Origin: a virus
Strand: one strand, 5' to 3'
Length of the DNA: 38,866 nt
IMG/VR virus record: IMGVR_UViG_3300021957_000110
Span: 1 to 38,866 of that record
How positions within the stretch are numbered: position 1 is the first letter of the stretch; the number at the start of each line of letters is the position of its first letter. The notes below the pieces were generated by a model, which was given only the letters and a program-made list of their open reading frames with translations, searched no databases and was not told the origin of the DNA. The position numbers were made by a program, and so were the translations under genes. Shown piece by piece: positions 29,249 through 37,357 of this stretch.

Positions 29249-30612
29249 AGTTTAAAATCCTTAAATCGTTCATTGGTTTCTGTGTTCTCAAATACTGGTA
29301 CATCCTTAACTAGGTTCTGTTCACTATCTTGAACATCATATAACCGCATCTTAGACCGATCAATGCCTACTAGGAATCTCTTGTTCTTGTTTGGGTCATT
29401 GTATCGGTTTTTAAGTTGCTTGACCATGATCTGACCTTGGGCATCCAGTTCTTCTGTAGCAACCAAGGCAAGCATGAGGTCGGCAGTAGCAGGTAGTCCA
29501 AAAGACTCGGAAGTGTCCTCAAGTCCAGGATCTGACGAGCCAAAACCAGAGCGTGTCGTTTGGGTTGCAGAGACAATCGGCAATTTAAATTCAACGGCAA
29601 GTCCTCTTAATTCTTCTGCTATGGATTTAATGTATGTATATGAGTTTACAGATGCGCCCATTTTAATCCTAGAAGATGCACAGATATTGAGATAATCAAT
29701 GAATACAATATCGGGTTCAAAGCCTTTTTTAAGTTTTAATTCATTAAGTAATGCACGAAAGTGATTAGCATTAGCAGCTGATGTTGGATATTCTTTTACA
29801 ACCATCCTGCCGTTAGTTTTTCTTTTTAAACCAGCAACCTTTTCTGTAAACATTTGCAGTGATAATTTATCTATTTGATCAATAGGTATATCAAGTAAGT
29901 TGGCATCAATCCGCTCTGCAATTCTTTCCTCTGACATTTCCATAGAAATATATAATACATTTTTACCAAGGTTTAAGGCACCTGCCGCTATATGACACAT
30001 GGCAAGGGATTTACCCACACCAGTACCAGCAAGAATAATGTTTAAACTCTTGAGAGATAAACCACCCTTGGTAATTTCATTGAGTAGTTCAATATCAAAA
30101 GGGATCTTTTCTTCTTCAGTATGGTAAAAATCATACCGTTCATTTACTTGTTCTAAGTAATCGTGACCGACATTCGTATCAAATGTAACACCAAGAGCCT
30201 TTGTAAGAATATCTGGTAATGCATTCTTTGTAAGAGATTTATGTTTACCATCAATAATAGAGATTGATTCCATAATTGCATTAAACACTGCTCTGTCTTG
30301 ACACCATTTTTCTGTATTCGTTAAAAGCCAAGTTTCATCTATTGGTTCTTTCTTAAATATTTCGGGCAGAATCTCTACTGCATGACGATACTGTTCATCA
30401 GAAAAAGATGTAGCATCATCAAGTTCAATTTTAAATGCTTCTGATGTTGGTAGTTTATTGTATTTGGCTACAAATGCCACAACCTGTTTAAACAAGTTCT
30501 GGTAAACACCTTCAAAATATGCAGGTTGGATAAACGGTATCACCTTGCGCATATACTCCTCATCAGTAAGGAGATTACGTATGATTGTTTGTTCTATATT
30601 CGCATTAATCAT
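29245..30612 (-). CDS. 41: Replicative DNA helicase (T4 gp41 / DnaB-like)
   Basis: 455 aa, the size of T4 gp41 (475). The N-terminal DnaB-type domain (residues 1-150) is followed by a RecA-like motor with Walker A LAGTGVGKSLAM (about residues 195-206), Walker B PDIVFIDYLNICASS and TQTTRSGFG (the motif H3 region). It unwinds ahead of the fork and, with a primase outside this window, forms the primosome. A promoter inside the upstream gene (30804-30832) may drive it separately. It starts 8 bases inside the upstream gene. Confidence 0.93.
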   Translation of the reverse strand: MINANIEQTIIRNLLTDEEYMRKVIPFIQPAYFEGVYQNLFKQVVAFVAKYNKLPTSEAFKIELDDATSFSDEQYRHAVEILPEIFKKEPIDETWLLTNTEKWCQDRAVFNAIMESISIIDGKHKSLTKNALPDILTKALGVTFDTNVGHDYLEQVNERYDFYHTEEEKIPFDIELLNEITKGGLSLKSLNIILAGTGVGKSLAMCHIAAGALNLGKNVLYISMEMSEERIAERIDANLLDIPIDQIDKLSLQMFTEKVAGLKRKTNGRMVVKEYPTSAANANHFRALLNELKLKKGFEPDIVFIDYLNICASSRIKMGASVNSYTYIKSIAEELRGLAVEFKLPIVSATQTTRSGFGSSDPGLEDTSESFGLPATADLMLALVATEELDAQGQIMVKQLKNRYNDPNKNKRFLVGIDRSKMRLYDVQDSEQNLVKDVPVFENTETNERFKDFKL

Positions 30613-31114
30613 TAGGATCTTTCATATAATAATAGTTGCTATCCATTCGGGTACCTTCTGTGTACTCCAAGACACCTTCGGCTCTCATCTTTTCTCTGAT
30701 TTTTGTAGCAGAAATATCGTGGATATCTTTACCTAAATCGTGTTCTGTAAATGTGTAACCGACACCGCGGCCATACGATATGTCCACTATGTTCGGTACT
30801 GCCATTATAACATACTCTGTGCCTCTTGTAAACCCCGCATTGTGTAATCCATCTTCAATAGCATCACAAACATAATCATAACTAAAAGGATTATCATCTT
30901 GTACACCTGTACGTCCTGCACCTGCATCTTTACCTACTATGAAACTTACATTACGTACCATTATACATACTTGCCCTGTAATAGAATAAGCTTTTTTAAA
31001 AAGTTTTGTATGCCCATCGTGCCATGGTTGCCAACGCCCAAGCATCTGTACGGTTGGTTTCTGTAAATCAAATCTGGAGGGAGTGAAAGCATCTATATCA
31101 TCTTGGCTAATCAT
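30605..31114 (-). CDS. HIGH-motif nucleotidyltransferase (NMNAT/cytidylyltransferase-like)
   Basis: 169 aa. QMLGRWQPWHDGHTKLF carries the HxGH motif, and DISATKIREKM is the ISxTxxR motif. Together they define the adenylyl/cytidylyl-transferase superfamily. The close neighbour is an APS-kinase-like protein, and the pair recalls sulfate-activation or NAD-related pairs in other phages; which nucleotide and substrate are used is not decided by sequence alone. A consensus promoter is embedded in the coding sequence. ATGA overlap with the kinase gene. Confidence 0.75.
   Translation of the reverse strand: MISQDDIDAFTPSRFDLQKPTVQMLGRWQPWHDGHTKLFKKAYSITGQVCIMVRNVSFIVGKDAGAGRTGVQDDNPFSYDYVCDAIEDGLHNAGFTRGTEYVIMAVPNIVDISYGRGVGYTFTEHDLGKDIHDISATKIREKMRAEGVLEYTEGTRMDSNYYYMKDPND
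30804..30832 (-). promoter_or_regulatory. Internal sigma70-type promoter ahead of gp41 helicase
   Basis: TTTACA (30827-30832), 17-base spacer, TATAAT (30804-30809), preceded by GGGG, within the nucleotidyltransferase coding region. Confidence 0.7.
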
Positions 31115-31587
31115 GCTTGATTCACCGCATATTCAATAGCAGTCATATTGTTCATCTTTGAATAACGACTTAACACTTCTGCTAAAACCTCATGTGTGTC
31201 ATCAAACCAAGTTGAGACATGGTACTGCACATTTTTTAACCGAGGCTTTTCAAATATTTTATTTGTATTCTCGAAACGCCCTTGTTGAATAGTGTCCATC
31301 CATACTGTGAAATCTGGTTTAAAGTGCTCACGTGTAGCATCAGTCGGACAGACAAAATCAGCAACAACAATTCTACCAGACATAGCTGCACCATCTGCAA
31401 GGTATCGCATTCGGTCAGCTTGTTTCAACCTACCATACCCAGAAAAATCCCATTTGCTTGGATCACGTCCTTCATACTTTGTTCGGATCTGATCAGCATT
31501 CAACCAAACAGCATTGAGTGTTTTAGCAAGAGGTTCTGCCAGAGTAGTCTTTCCACTACCTGGCAAACCACAGATCAAAATCTTCAT
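31111..31587 (-). CDS. P-loop kinase (adenylylsulfate-kinase-like)
   Basis: 158 aa. A Walker A loop, ICGLPGSGKTTLAEPLAK, is followed by VWLNADQIRTKYEGRDPSKW and DFSGYGRLKQADRMRYLADG, which resembles CysC (APS kinase). RIVVADFVCPTDATREHF and VWMDTIQQGRFENTNKIFEK are further CysC-like elements. It would phosphorylate a small nucleotide-type substrate, possibly APS; the substrate is inferred. ATGA overlaps tie it to the genes on both sides. Confidence 0.78.
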   Translation of the reverse strand: MKILICGLPGSGKTTLAEPLAKTLNAVWLNADQIRTKYEGRDPSKWDFSGYGRLKQADRMRYLADGAAMSGRIVVADFVCPTDATREHFKPDFTVWMDTIQQGRFENTNKIFEKPRLKNVQYHVSTWFDDTHEVLAEVLSRYSKMNNMTAIEYAVNQA

Positions 31588-31862
31588 TTTGTTTCCTTCG
31601 GGTTCTTCATATGTGCAGCCGTATCAAGGATGTTCTCCAAGATAAGACCAGCAGTCTCTTGTAGTTCAAAGTTGGTATCTGCATCAAGATCATCAACAGG
31701 ACTTGACACAATATCAAAGTTGAAAGAGAGGTGTTCTCCATCATCAGTAACCTTTAGTGTACTAAATGCAAGAACGGTTTCATTAAACTCGCCTGTAAGA
31801 ATACGAATATCCCAGTTCTCTCCAGTGCCAGTAATCATTTCATAATCTGTATTTTCTTTCAT
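31584..31862 (-). CDS. Conserved hypothetical protein
   Basis: 92 aa, acidic, with a beta-rich centre (WDIRILTGEFNETVLAFSTL) and a helical C-terminus (ETAGLILENILDTAAHMKNP). I have seen similar small proteins next to kinase genes in T4-like phages, function unknown. The start overlaps the oxygenase stop (ATGA). GAGGTATAAGTT precedes the ATG. Confidence 0.65.
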   Translation of the reverse strand: MKENTDYEMITGTGENWDIRILTGEFNETVLAFSTLKVTDDGEHLSFNFDIVSSPVDDLDADTNFELQETAGLILENILDTAAHMKNPKETK

Positions 31863-32491
31863 AACTTATACCTCAAACTTAGTCCTAATTTTGTTCCTTT
31901 AAAATAACTCGTGCAGTGAACACGTTGGTTATCAAATATGATAGCAGACCCTCTAGTAAATGAGTACGCTCGACCTGAGAGACCAAACAAATCCAAACCG
32001 TGATAATGAGGCAAGTAACTACTTTTAAAATCGTAAGGCATTGCCAAACCTGTTTTATTTTCAACAGGGTATTCGTTTGGATTACCCTTTACACCAGTAT
32101 TGGGACAGAAGTCTAAAACTGGGTGATGCATACACCAAGTGACACCATTCCTTCGCCATTTCTGGTCAAACACAACCAAGCTAGGAGAGTGACCCTTTGG
32201 ATATTCAATTTGTAATGGAATCACTACATTTAAGTTGTTATCCAAATGTGAGAACCAATCAGTGTGTGGTAAGTATGGTTTTTCGTGTTGGTAGTAGTTG
32301 CCACTCTTGAACTGGATCTTCTTGCCAATAATATCCTGTACAATGTTTGTAATCTTGCCAACGTGTATACCAGGATCAGCCGTATTCATTACACCAGGAT
32401 GGCGCTTGTCTTTAGAGTTATAATCAACAATACATTCATTAATAATAAAATCAGGTATCGCATTAAACTTTTGGATCGTATCAATAGGCAT
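31859..32491 (-). CDS. 2OG-Fe(II)-oxygenase-like protein
   Basis: 210 aa. HEKPYLPHTDWFSHLDNNLN contains an HxD pair (HTD). NVVIPLQIEYPKGHSPSLVV and AIIFDNQRVHCTSYFKGTKL supply the core strand and distal His, with KLGLSLRYKL giving an Arg. This is the jelly-roll pattern of 2OG oxygenases. The target is unknown. It lies between UvsX (11-base overlap) and the 92-aa gene, so it is made with replication/recombination proteins, and modification of a phage or host nucleic-acid-linked protein is possible. Confidence 0.7.
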   Translation of the reverse strand: MPIDTIQKFNAIPDFIINECIVDYNSKDKRHPGVMNTADPGIHVGKITNIVQDIIGKKIQFKSGNYYQHEKPYLPHTDWFSHLDNNLNVVIPLQIEYPKGHSPSLVVFDQKWRRNGVTWCMHHPVLDFCPNTGVKGNPNEYPVENKTGLAMPYDFKSSYLPHYHGLDLFGLSGRAYSFTRGSAIIFDNQRVHCTSYFKGTKLGLSLRYKL

Positions 32492-33536
32492 CTTCTGCTA
32501 CAATCTCATCCATATCTACTGTTGATTTTTTACCAATCTGATATTGCTCAGTAATAAACTCAGCAAAGTTTGTATTAGCAAAGATAGGATCCCAGAACTC
32601 TTTTTTCTGTGTCGCATCAAGTCGAGCCTTACTAGTAAGGACCTCACCCGTTTCTGGATTTACACCTTCATACCAACCATTGGATGGTTTTCTAGCATAT
32701 TCACCTGCAAGTGCTACATCTAACAAACCAGAATATTCACTCACACCGCCGTCCCAAGTTACACTAATAGGGATCTTGGATTTTTCTTTTACATAACGAG
32801 ATTTTTCTACATTAATTACAAAGTCATATCCAATAATATCGGTACCTTTTTTATTCTGGCGCCGACCAACGATCCAAATATTATCTGAAGAGTAATAGAT
32901 ACCCGTACCACCCGATACGATATCACGAGGGAACAAACCTTGTTCTTTATACGTGTGGTTAATTGCAATCATAGAAATGTTTTTCATTGCAAGGTAAGGA
33001 GTGCACATACGGAACAAACCTTTTAATGCTTTAGCACGAGACATATCTGCTACTGCTTTTTCATTAATAGCATCATCTAGTTCTTTCTTTGATGCAACGT
33101 TGCCGATAGAATCAATTACAACAATAACCTTATCATCACGTGCAAGGCCTTCGAGCTGACCAACAAGATCAAACTTGAGTTCTTCAATATTGGTAATCGG
33201 CGTGTGTAATACACGTTCAGTGTCAATACCAAACTGTTCGAAGTATGATTGTGGTGAACCAAACTCAGAATCATAAAACAACATTACAGCATCTTTTTCT
33301 GCTCTCAGATATGAACCTGCCATGAGTAAAGCAAAAGAAGTTTTAAAGTGTTTAGAAGGTCCGGCAAGTGTAGTCAAACCTGGTAGCAAACCACCATCAA
33401 CAGAGCCAGAGAGTGCCACATTAATCATTGGAACATCAGTTGGTACTGGTTTTCTTTCATTAAAAAATTTAGACTCTGAAAGAACAGAAGTGTGTTTCAA
33501 CTTCGAGTTCTTTTTGAGTTTGTCCATTATTGACAT
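32481..33536 (-). CDS. uvsX: UvsX recombinase (RecA-like)
   Basis: 351 aa, near T4 UvsX (391). Walker A TLAGPSKHFKTSFAL has the T4-type SK(H/S)FK variant rather than bacterial GPESSGKT. VIVVIDSIGN is Walker B, and GLFPRDIVSGGTGIYYSSDN corresponds to the L2 region. It catalyses strand exchange for recombination-dependent replication. Ribosome site GAGAGG. A consensus promoter inside the upstream gene (33569-33597) can drive it independently of the clamp gene. Confidence 0.94.
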   Translation of the reverse strand: MSIMDKLKKNSKLKHTSVLSESKFFNERKPVPTDVPMINVALSGSVDGGLLPGLTTLAGPSKHFKTSFALLMAGSYLRAEKDAVMLFYDSEFGSPQSYFEQFGIDTERVLHTPITNIEELKFDLVGQLEGLARDDKVIVVIDSIGNVASKKELDDAINEKAVADMSRAKALKGLFRMCTPYLAMKNISMIAINHTYKEQGLFPRDIVSGGTGIYYSSDNIWIVGRRQNKKGTDIIGYDFVINVEKSRYVKEKSKIPISVTWDGGVSEYSGLLDVALAGEYARKPSNGWYEGVNPETGEVLTSKARLDATQKKEFWDPIFANTNFAEFITEQYQIGKKSTVDMDEIVAEDAY

Positions 33537-33537
33537 A

Positions 33538-34338
33538 TTAATCCTCTCTATTGGTATATGATGTGTTAATTATATCAAAATTCTCAAGTGTTGTAAACAA
33601 CTCTTTATCCATATTCATTAAATTTTTGATAGCATCAACTCTAATATCTTGAATACCTCTTTTATAATTTCTATTAGGTACTCTGTCATTTGTAAGACCA
33701 GTACTTGGGTGTGAGTTAATATAACTAGAAACAAGATGATAATCACCGCCATACTCGGTCATAAAATCGTGTAGTTGGTTCATAAACATATATTTCATAC
33801 CAGTAATTGCTGAGATTCCTTGTTCAATCATTGCTGCTTCTACTGCCGTTGCCATAACAATGTTTGATACAAGTGCTGTAGATTTACTACGAAGTATATT
33901 ACTCATTGCCATCACAGAGTTTTCTGCTCCACCAAGAATATGAAAGGTTTGATTTTCATCTTTACCTTCATTGAAAAGCATCGGATAATAAACAACCTTA
34001 TCGTTAGTAGCACATAAACGATCAATGATTTCAATTGGAAGTGGTGTACGAATAACAACACCACCAGATGTTTTAGCAAGTAATTGTAGCGTTTCTGATT
34101 CTAATTGTGTTGCAATAACAGCACCTGTCTCATCATCTTTTTCAGTGGGAGTTATAATAATACTTAAATTAGGATCAAAGTTAATTACATCCTCTAAACT
34201 ATTAGATGAACCATAAACCATAATATCATTCATGTTTTTTGTGAACAAGTATTTTAATGTATTAACTTCTTGGTGATTAAAATTTTCCCCACTAGCTACA
34301 ATAGCAATACGGAATGTATCAGCCGCTCTTTTTGGCAT
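33538..34338 (-). CDS. UDP-glucose-dehydrogenase-like pseudoenzyme
   Basis: 266 aa. It aligns along its length with the UDP-glucose dehydrogenase gene at 35101: IIITPTEKDDETG to FIAVPTPFGDNG, VVIRTPLPIEIIDRL to VILKSTVTPDVIDQL, FHILGGAENSV to LHVFGGKKATA, and TAVEAAMIEQGI to TAKEASFVKYGI. The N-terminal GxGxxG has become VASGENFN, and the catalytic Cys segment (GGACFPKD) is replaced by GIQDIRVDA. Both NAD binding and catalysis are therefore probably lost. It lies between clamp and UvsX, suggesting a replication role or structural use. ATG 34338 preferred; 34350 also possible. Confidence 0.72.
   Translation of the reverse strand: MPKRAADTFRIAIVASGENFNHQEVNTLKYLFTKNMNDIMVYGSSNSLEDVINFDPNLSIIITPTEKDDETGAVIATQLESETLQLLAKTSGGVVIRTPLPIEIIDRLCATNDKVVYYPMLFNEGKDENQTFHILGGAENSVMAMSNILRSKSTALVSNIVMATAVEAAMIEQGISAITGMKYMFMNQLHDFMTEYGGDYHLVSSYINSHPSTGLTNDRVPNRNYKRGIQDIRVDAIKNLMNMDKELFTTLENFDIINTSYTNRED
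33569..33597 (-). promoter_or_regulatory. Internal sigma70-type promoter for uvsX
   Basis: TTTACA (33592-33597), 17-base spacer, TATAAT (33569-33574), inside the 3' end of the UDP-glucose-dehydrogenase-like gene and 33 bases before uvsX. Confidence 0.8.
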
Positions 34339-34340
34339 TT

Positions 34341-35030
34341 TTACCCCCATTTAGATGTTCGTTCCAAGGCAATCCAATATTCTAAACCTTGTTGTTCGTT
34401 TACAAGATGCGATACCATTGCTTTTGAAACACTTACTTCGTAATCAAGAGACATGAGTTTTAGATTGCTAATGTTATAAATCATTTCAAAAGGCACAGTA
34501 TCATCCGCAATAAATGTGTGTGGAATTTCAACATTAAATGTATTAGATGTTGCATTGTTTTCATCGAATACTGTAAAGCAAATATTGCCTGCTGTCTCGG
34601 AACGAGTAATTTTTACCTGGTCGTGACCAAGTGCTGTTGCTGCACGTTTGATTTTATCCAGTGTTGCATTATCCAATGTGAATTTAAGTTCTGGATCTGG
34701 CATCTTTACCTGATTTGTAGGCGTTGTAAGAATGTCAATATCAGAATAAAAATATCGGACACGTGAAAGGTTATTTACATCACTAATCATTACTGATTTA
34801 TCATCTGTAAAATCTAAGGTAGGCGAATCAACTAGATTCACAACACTTAGAAATTCCGATAGGTCATAAATTCCAAATTCACGTGGAAATTCTTGTGTAA
34901 GTTTAGCACTTGCCACAACATTCCGTGCTTCTGTCATAGTTTTAATAGTGTTGCCCGTACGCACAACAACGTTGGGATTAATCCCAGCAAAGTTCTGAAG
35001 TGTACTAACGGTATTTGTATTGAGTTCCAT
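34341..35030 (-). CDS. 45: DNA polymerase sliding clamp (gp45-like)
   Basis: 229 aa, the size of T4 gp45 (228). The pattern MELNTNTVSTLQNFAGINPN, FGIYDLSEFLSVVNLVDSPT and a C-terminal YWIALERTSKWG follows the gp45 family (T4: LKNFATIN, AIYDLNGFLGILSLV). As a trimeric ring it tethers the polymerase to DNA and, in T4, activates late transcription with gp55 and gp33, which agrees with the TATAAATA promoters in this window. It is first in its transcript, behind the promoter at 35064. Confidence 0.9.
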   Translation of the reverse strand: MELNTNTVSTLQNFAGINPNVVVRTGNTIKTMTEARNVVASAKLTQEFPREFGIYDLSEFLSVVNLVDSPTLDFTDDKSVMISDVNNLSRVRYFYSDIDILTTPTNQVKMPDPELKFTLDNATLDKIKRAATALGHDQVKITRSETAGNICFTVFDENNATSNTFNVEIPHTFIADDTVPFEMIYNISNLKLMSLDYEVSVSKAMVSHLVNEQQGLEYWIALERTSKWG

Positions 35031-35063
35031 TAAATGGCTCCTGTGTTATTTTCAATTAGTATT

Positions 35064-35092
35064 ATTATATCATATATTTCAGTTAATGTAAA
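35064..35092 (-). promoter_or_regulatory. Sigma70-type promoter for clamp operon
   Basis: TTTACA (35087-35092), 17-base spacer, TATAAT (35064-35069), 34 bases before the clamp start. It heads the operon 35030 to 27645. Confidence 0.88.
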
Positions 35093-35100
35093 CAGAATTA

Positions 35101-35919
35101 TTACCCATAGTTTACATTTTGTTCAAGTTCTCTTTCATCTTTATCATAGGCAGAACGCATGGCATTATTAACAGAGATTGTTTCACGCAGTACAGTAAAT
35201 GATTTATCGAAGTTATAGAAGGCATTTGTGTCTTTAGGGAAACAAGCACCGCCATATCCACGTTTACCATCGAAGCCAGGGACTGATGTATGAGAAGATC
35301 CGATACGCGGATCAGATAACATAGCATTGAGTACCGTGTTAAATTTACCACCATTGTTTTCTACACAATCAAAGAATTGGTTGAACCAAAGTACCTTAGA
35401 TGCAAGGAAGGAATTAATACCATACTTTACAAAAGATGCTTCTTTAGCAGTCATAAATTTAATTGGGCATGGTTTACAGCTTGAATAGTTATGGTACAAC
35501 TCTGCTACAGCCTGTGCGGTTGCTTTCTTACCACCGAAAACATGCAACTCTGGATTCACAAAATCCTCATTTGCTGCTTTCTCGGTAAGAAACTCTGGGT
35601 TATAAACCATACGAGATTTAGCACCAGGTAGAGACATGAGTTGATCAATAACATCTGGTGTGACTGTAGACTTGAGAATAACAGTAGCCTCTGTATTCTT
35701 TAGCATCCAAGCAACAGTTTCTTCTACAATGGTAGAATTAATTTCACCGTTGTCGCCAAACGGAGTGGGTACCGCAATAAAAGCAAAGTCAACATTTTTT
35801 GCATTTTTAATAGGTCTGTCTAGTTTTGGATCAACAATAGTCTGTACAACTTCAGGATGAGAAAAGCCAAAGGAGACTGCCTTACCAACAAATCCATATC
35901 CAATAATTCCAATTTCCAT
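35101..35919 (-). CDS. UDP-glucose 6-dehydrogenase (short form)
   Basis: 272 aa. MEIGIIGYGFVGKAV is the NAD-binding GxGxxG. VPTPFGDNGEI, STVTPDVIDQL and VYNPEFLTEKAA are family motifs, and GGACFPKDTNAF contains the catalytic Cys. Normal enzymes are about 390-430 aa; the C-terminal UDP-binding domain is missing, so activity or partner requirements may differ. It would oxidise UDP-glucose (or a related NDP-sugar) to the uronic acid. Directly downstream of, and probably co-transcribed with, the UDP-glucuronate epimerase gene, which would use the product. Confidence 0.88.
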   Translation of the reverse strand: MEIGIIGYGFVGKAVSFGFSHPEVVQTIVDPKLDRPIKNAKNVDFAFIAVPTPFGDNGEINSTIVEETVAWMLKNTEATVILKSTVTPDVIDQLMSLPGAKSRMVYNPEFLTEKAANEDFVNPELHVFGGKKATAQAVAELYHNYSSCKPCPIKFMTAKEASFVKYGINSFLASKVLWFNQFFDCVENNGGKFNTVLNAMLSDPRIGSSHTSVPGFDGKRGYGGACFPKDTNAFYNFDKSFTVLRETISVNNAMRSAYDKDERELEQNVNYG

Positions 35920-36873
35920 TTAATTTACTCCATAATATGATTTGTACCACTCAATAAACTGAGCAACGCCGTCTTTAACATTAGTGGTTGGTTTATATCC
36001 AAGTGCTTTTAGTTTAGATGTATCTGACCAAGTTGCTTGAGTATCAGCAGGGTGAATTGGTACATATTCTCTAATTGCTTTTCTATCAAGATTTTTCTCA
36101 ATTTCATCCACAAAATCCATTAATTGCACTTGTTCTCCATAACCGATGTTATAGATATCTTTTTCATTGGCTGGCATACGATCAATTAAAATGGATAGAC
36201 CTTGGACAATATCATCGACATAGGTAAAGTCTCGGATCATATTACCATTATTAAATAATTGAATAGGATTACCAGCAATAATATTTTTAGTAAAATCAAA
36301 GAGAGCCATGTCAGGTCGACCCCATGGACCATAGACAGTAAAGAACCGAAGTCCGATAGCTGTATCAAGTTCGGGAGCAGACATCATTTGTGATTCATTA
36401 GTAAATTTACTGTAACCATATGGGTTTAGTTGGTAACCACATTTTTCATCTTCTTTCCAGGGCAGTTCATTTCCTGCCATAACGCAAGATGTAGAAGCAT
36501 ATAGGCAATGCCGAATATCATTTTCTTTCATCGCTTGGATTAAATTATGTGTACCGATAATGTTATTCTGTACATAAGAATCAGGATCTACAAGCGAGTG
36601 TCGAACACCTGCATATGCACCTAAGTGCACTACAATGTCTGGTTTTGTTGATTTTAGATATGAACTAAGTGCAACAGAGTCACACAAATCAACACCAGCA
36701 ATATGAATATTGTGTTCCTTATACAGTTTATCTGATCGTGCCTCTTTTAATGTTGGATCATAATAATCGTTATAGCTATCAAAGCCAGTAACTTTATAGC
36801 CATTAAGCGTTAACTTTTTAGATAGATGATAGGCAATAAACCCAGCACCGCCAGTAATACAAACTTTAGTCAT
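35920..36873 (-). CDS. NAD-dependent sugar epimerase (UDP-glucuronate 4-epimerase-like)
   Basis: 317 aa. VCITGGAGFIAYHLSKKL is the Rossmann motif. FDSYNDYYDPTLKEAR, LGAYAGVRHSLVDP, NPYGYSKFTNE (catalytic YxxxK) and LRFFTVYGPWGRPDMALFDF are landmarks of the GAE/LpsL type of UDP-glucuronate 4-epimerases. It interconverts UDP-GlcA and UDP-GalA. Together with the dehydrogenase next to it (1-base gap) it gives a two-step route from UDP-glucose to UDP-galacturonate for glycan decoration. It has its own promoter at 36900. Confidence 0.9.
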   Translation of the reverse strand: MTKVCITGGAGFIAYHLSKKLTLNGYKVTGFDSYNDYYDPTLKEARSDKLYKEHNIHIAGVDLCDSVALSSYLKSTKPDIVVHLGAYAGVRHSLVDPDSYVQNNIIGTHNLIQAMKENDIRHCLYASTSCVMAGNELPWKEDEKCGYQLNPYGYSKFTNESQMMSAPELDTAIGLRFFTVYGPWGRPDMALFDFTKNIIAGNPIQLFNNGNMIRDFTYVDDIVQGLSILIDRMPANEKDIYNIGYGEQVQLMDFVDEIEKNLDRKAIREYVPIHPADTQATWSDTSKLKALGYKPTTNVKDGVAQFIEWYKSYYGVN

Positions 36874-36899
36874 TTTGGTTTCCTTGTTTAATTATTTAC

Positions 36900-36928
36900 A
36901 TTATATACTATATAGTTAGAAATGTAAA
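36900..36928 (-). promoter_or_regulatory. Sigma70-type promoter for epimerase/dehydrogenase
   Basis: TTTACA (36923-36928), 17-base spacer, TATAAT (36900-36905), 26 bases before the epimerase start. Confidence 0.87.
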
Positions 36929-36931
36929 CAA

Positions 36932-37357
36932 TTATTTTTGGTCAGATACTCTTTTTCTTAGATCAGTAGAACTAAATCTATGAGTTCTGGAGTTAAAATA
37001 GAGTTCAATACCCTTCCGTTTACAGATATCTCTACCTGTAAAGTCCTGGTCTCGATATTCTTCTCCCATAATTTTAACATTAATATCAAACATTTCTAAG
37101 ATATCCTCAACGTCCTGTTCTGTCTGATATGGAATAATTTCATTCACATATGTAAGTGCAGATAGTTGTACATATCTTTCTACCAGTGTTTGGACTGGTT
37201 TATTTTTTTCTTTTGGTCTGTCTATAGTTGGATCAGATTGGATCCCACAGATAAGATAATCACACTGTGACTTGGCTTCTCTTAACATTGCCACGTGACC
37301 TGCATGTAATAAATCAAATGTAGAGAATGTAATACCTATTGTTTTAGAATTTGCCAT
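36932..37357 (-). CDS. Glycerol-3-phosphate-cytidylyltransferase-like (TagD/RfaE-type) protein
   Basis: 141 aa. GITFSTFDLLHAGHVAMLRE contains HxGH, DYLICGIQSDPTID and RFSSTDLRKR are the other motifs of the cytidylyltransferase family, and the size is that of TagD (about 130 aa). It would couple CTP to a phosphorylated polyol or sugar. The ATG at 37357 has GGAAGAA upstream; a TTG four codons earlier is less likely. It overlaps the HAD gene upstream by 22 bases. Confidence 0.82.
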   Translation of the reverse strand: MANSKTIGITFSTFDLLHAGHVAMLREAKSQCDYLICGIQSDPTIDRPKEKNKPVQTLVERYVQLSALTYVNEIIPYQTEQDVEDILEMFDINVKIMGEEYRDQDFTGRDICKRKGIELYFNSRTHRFSSTDLRKRVSDQK

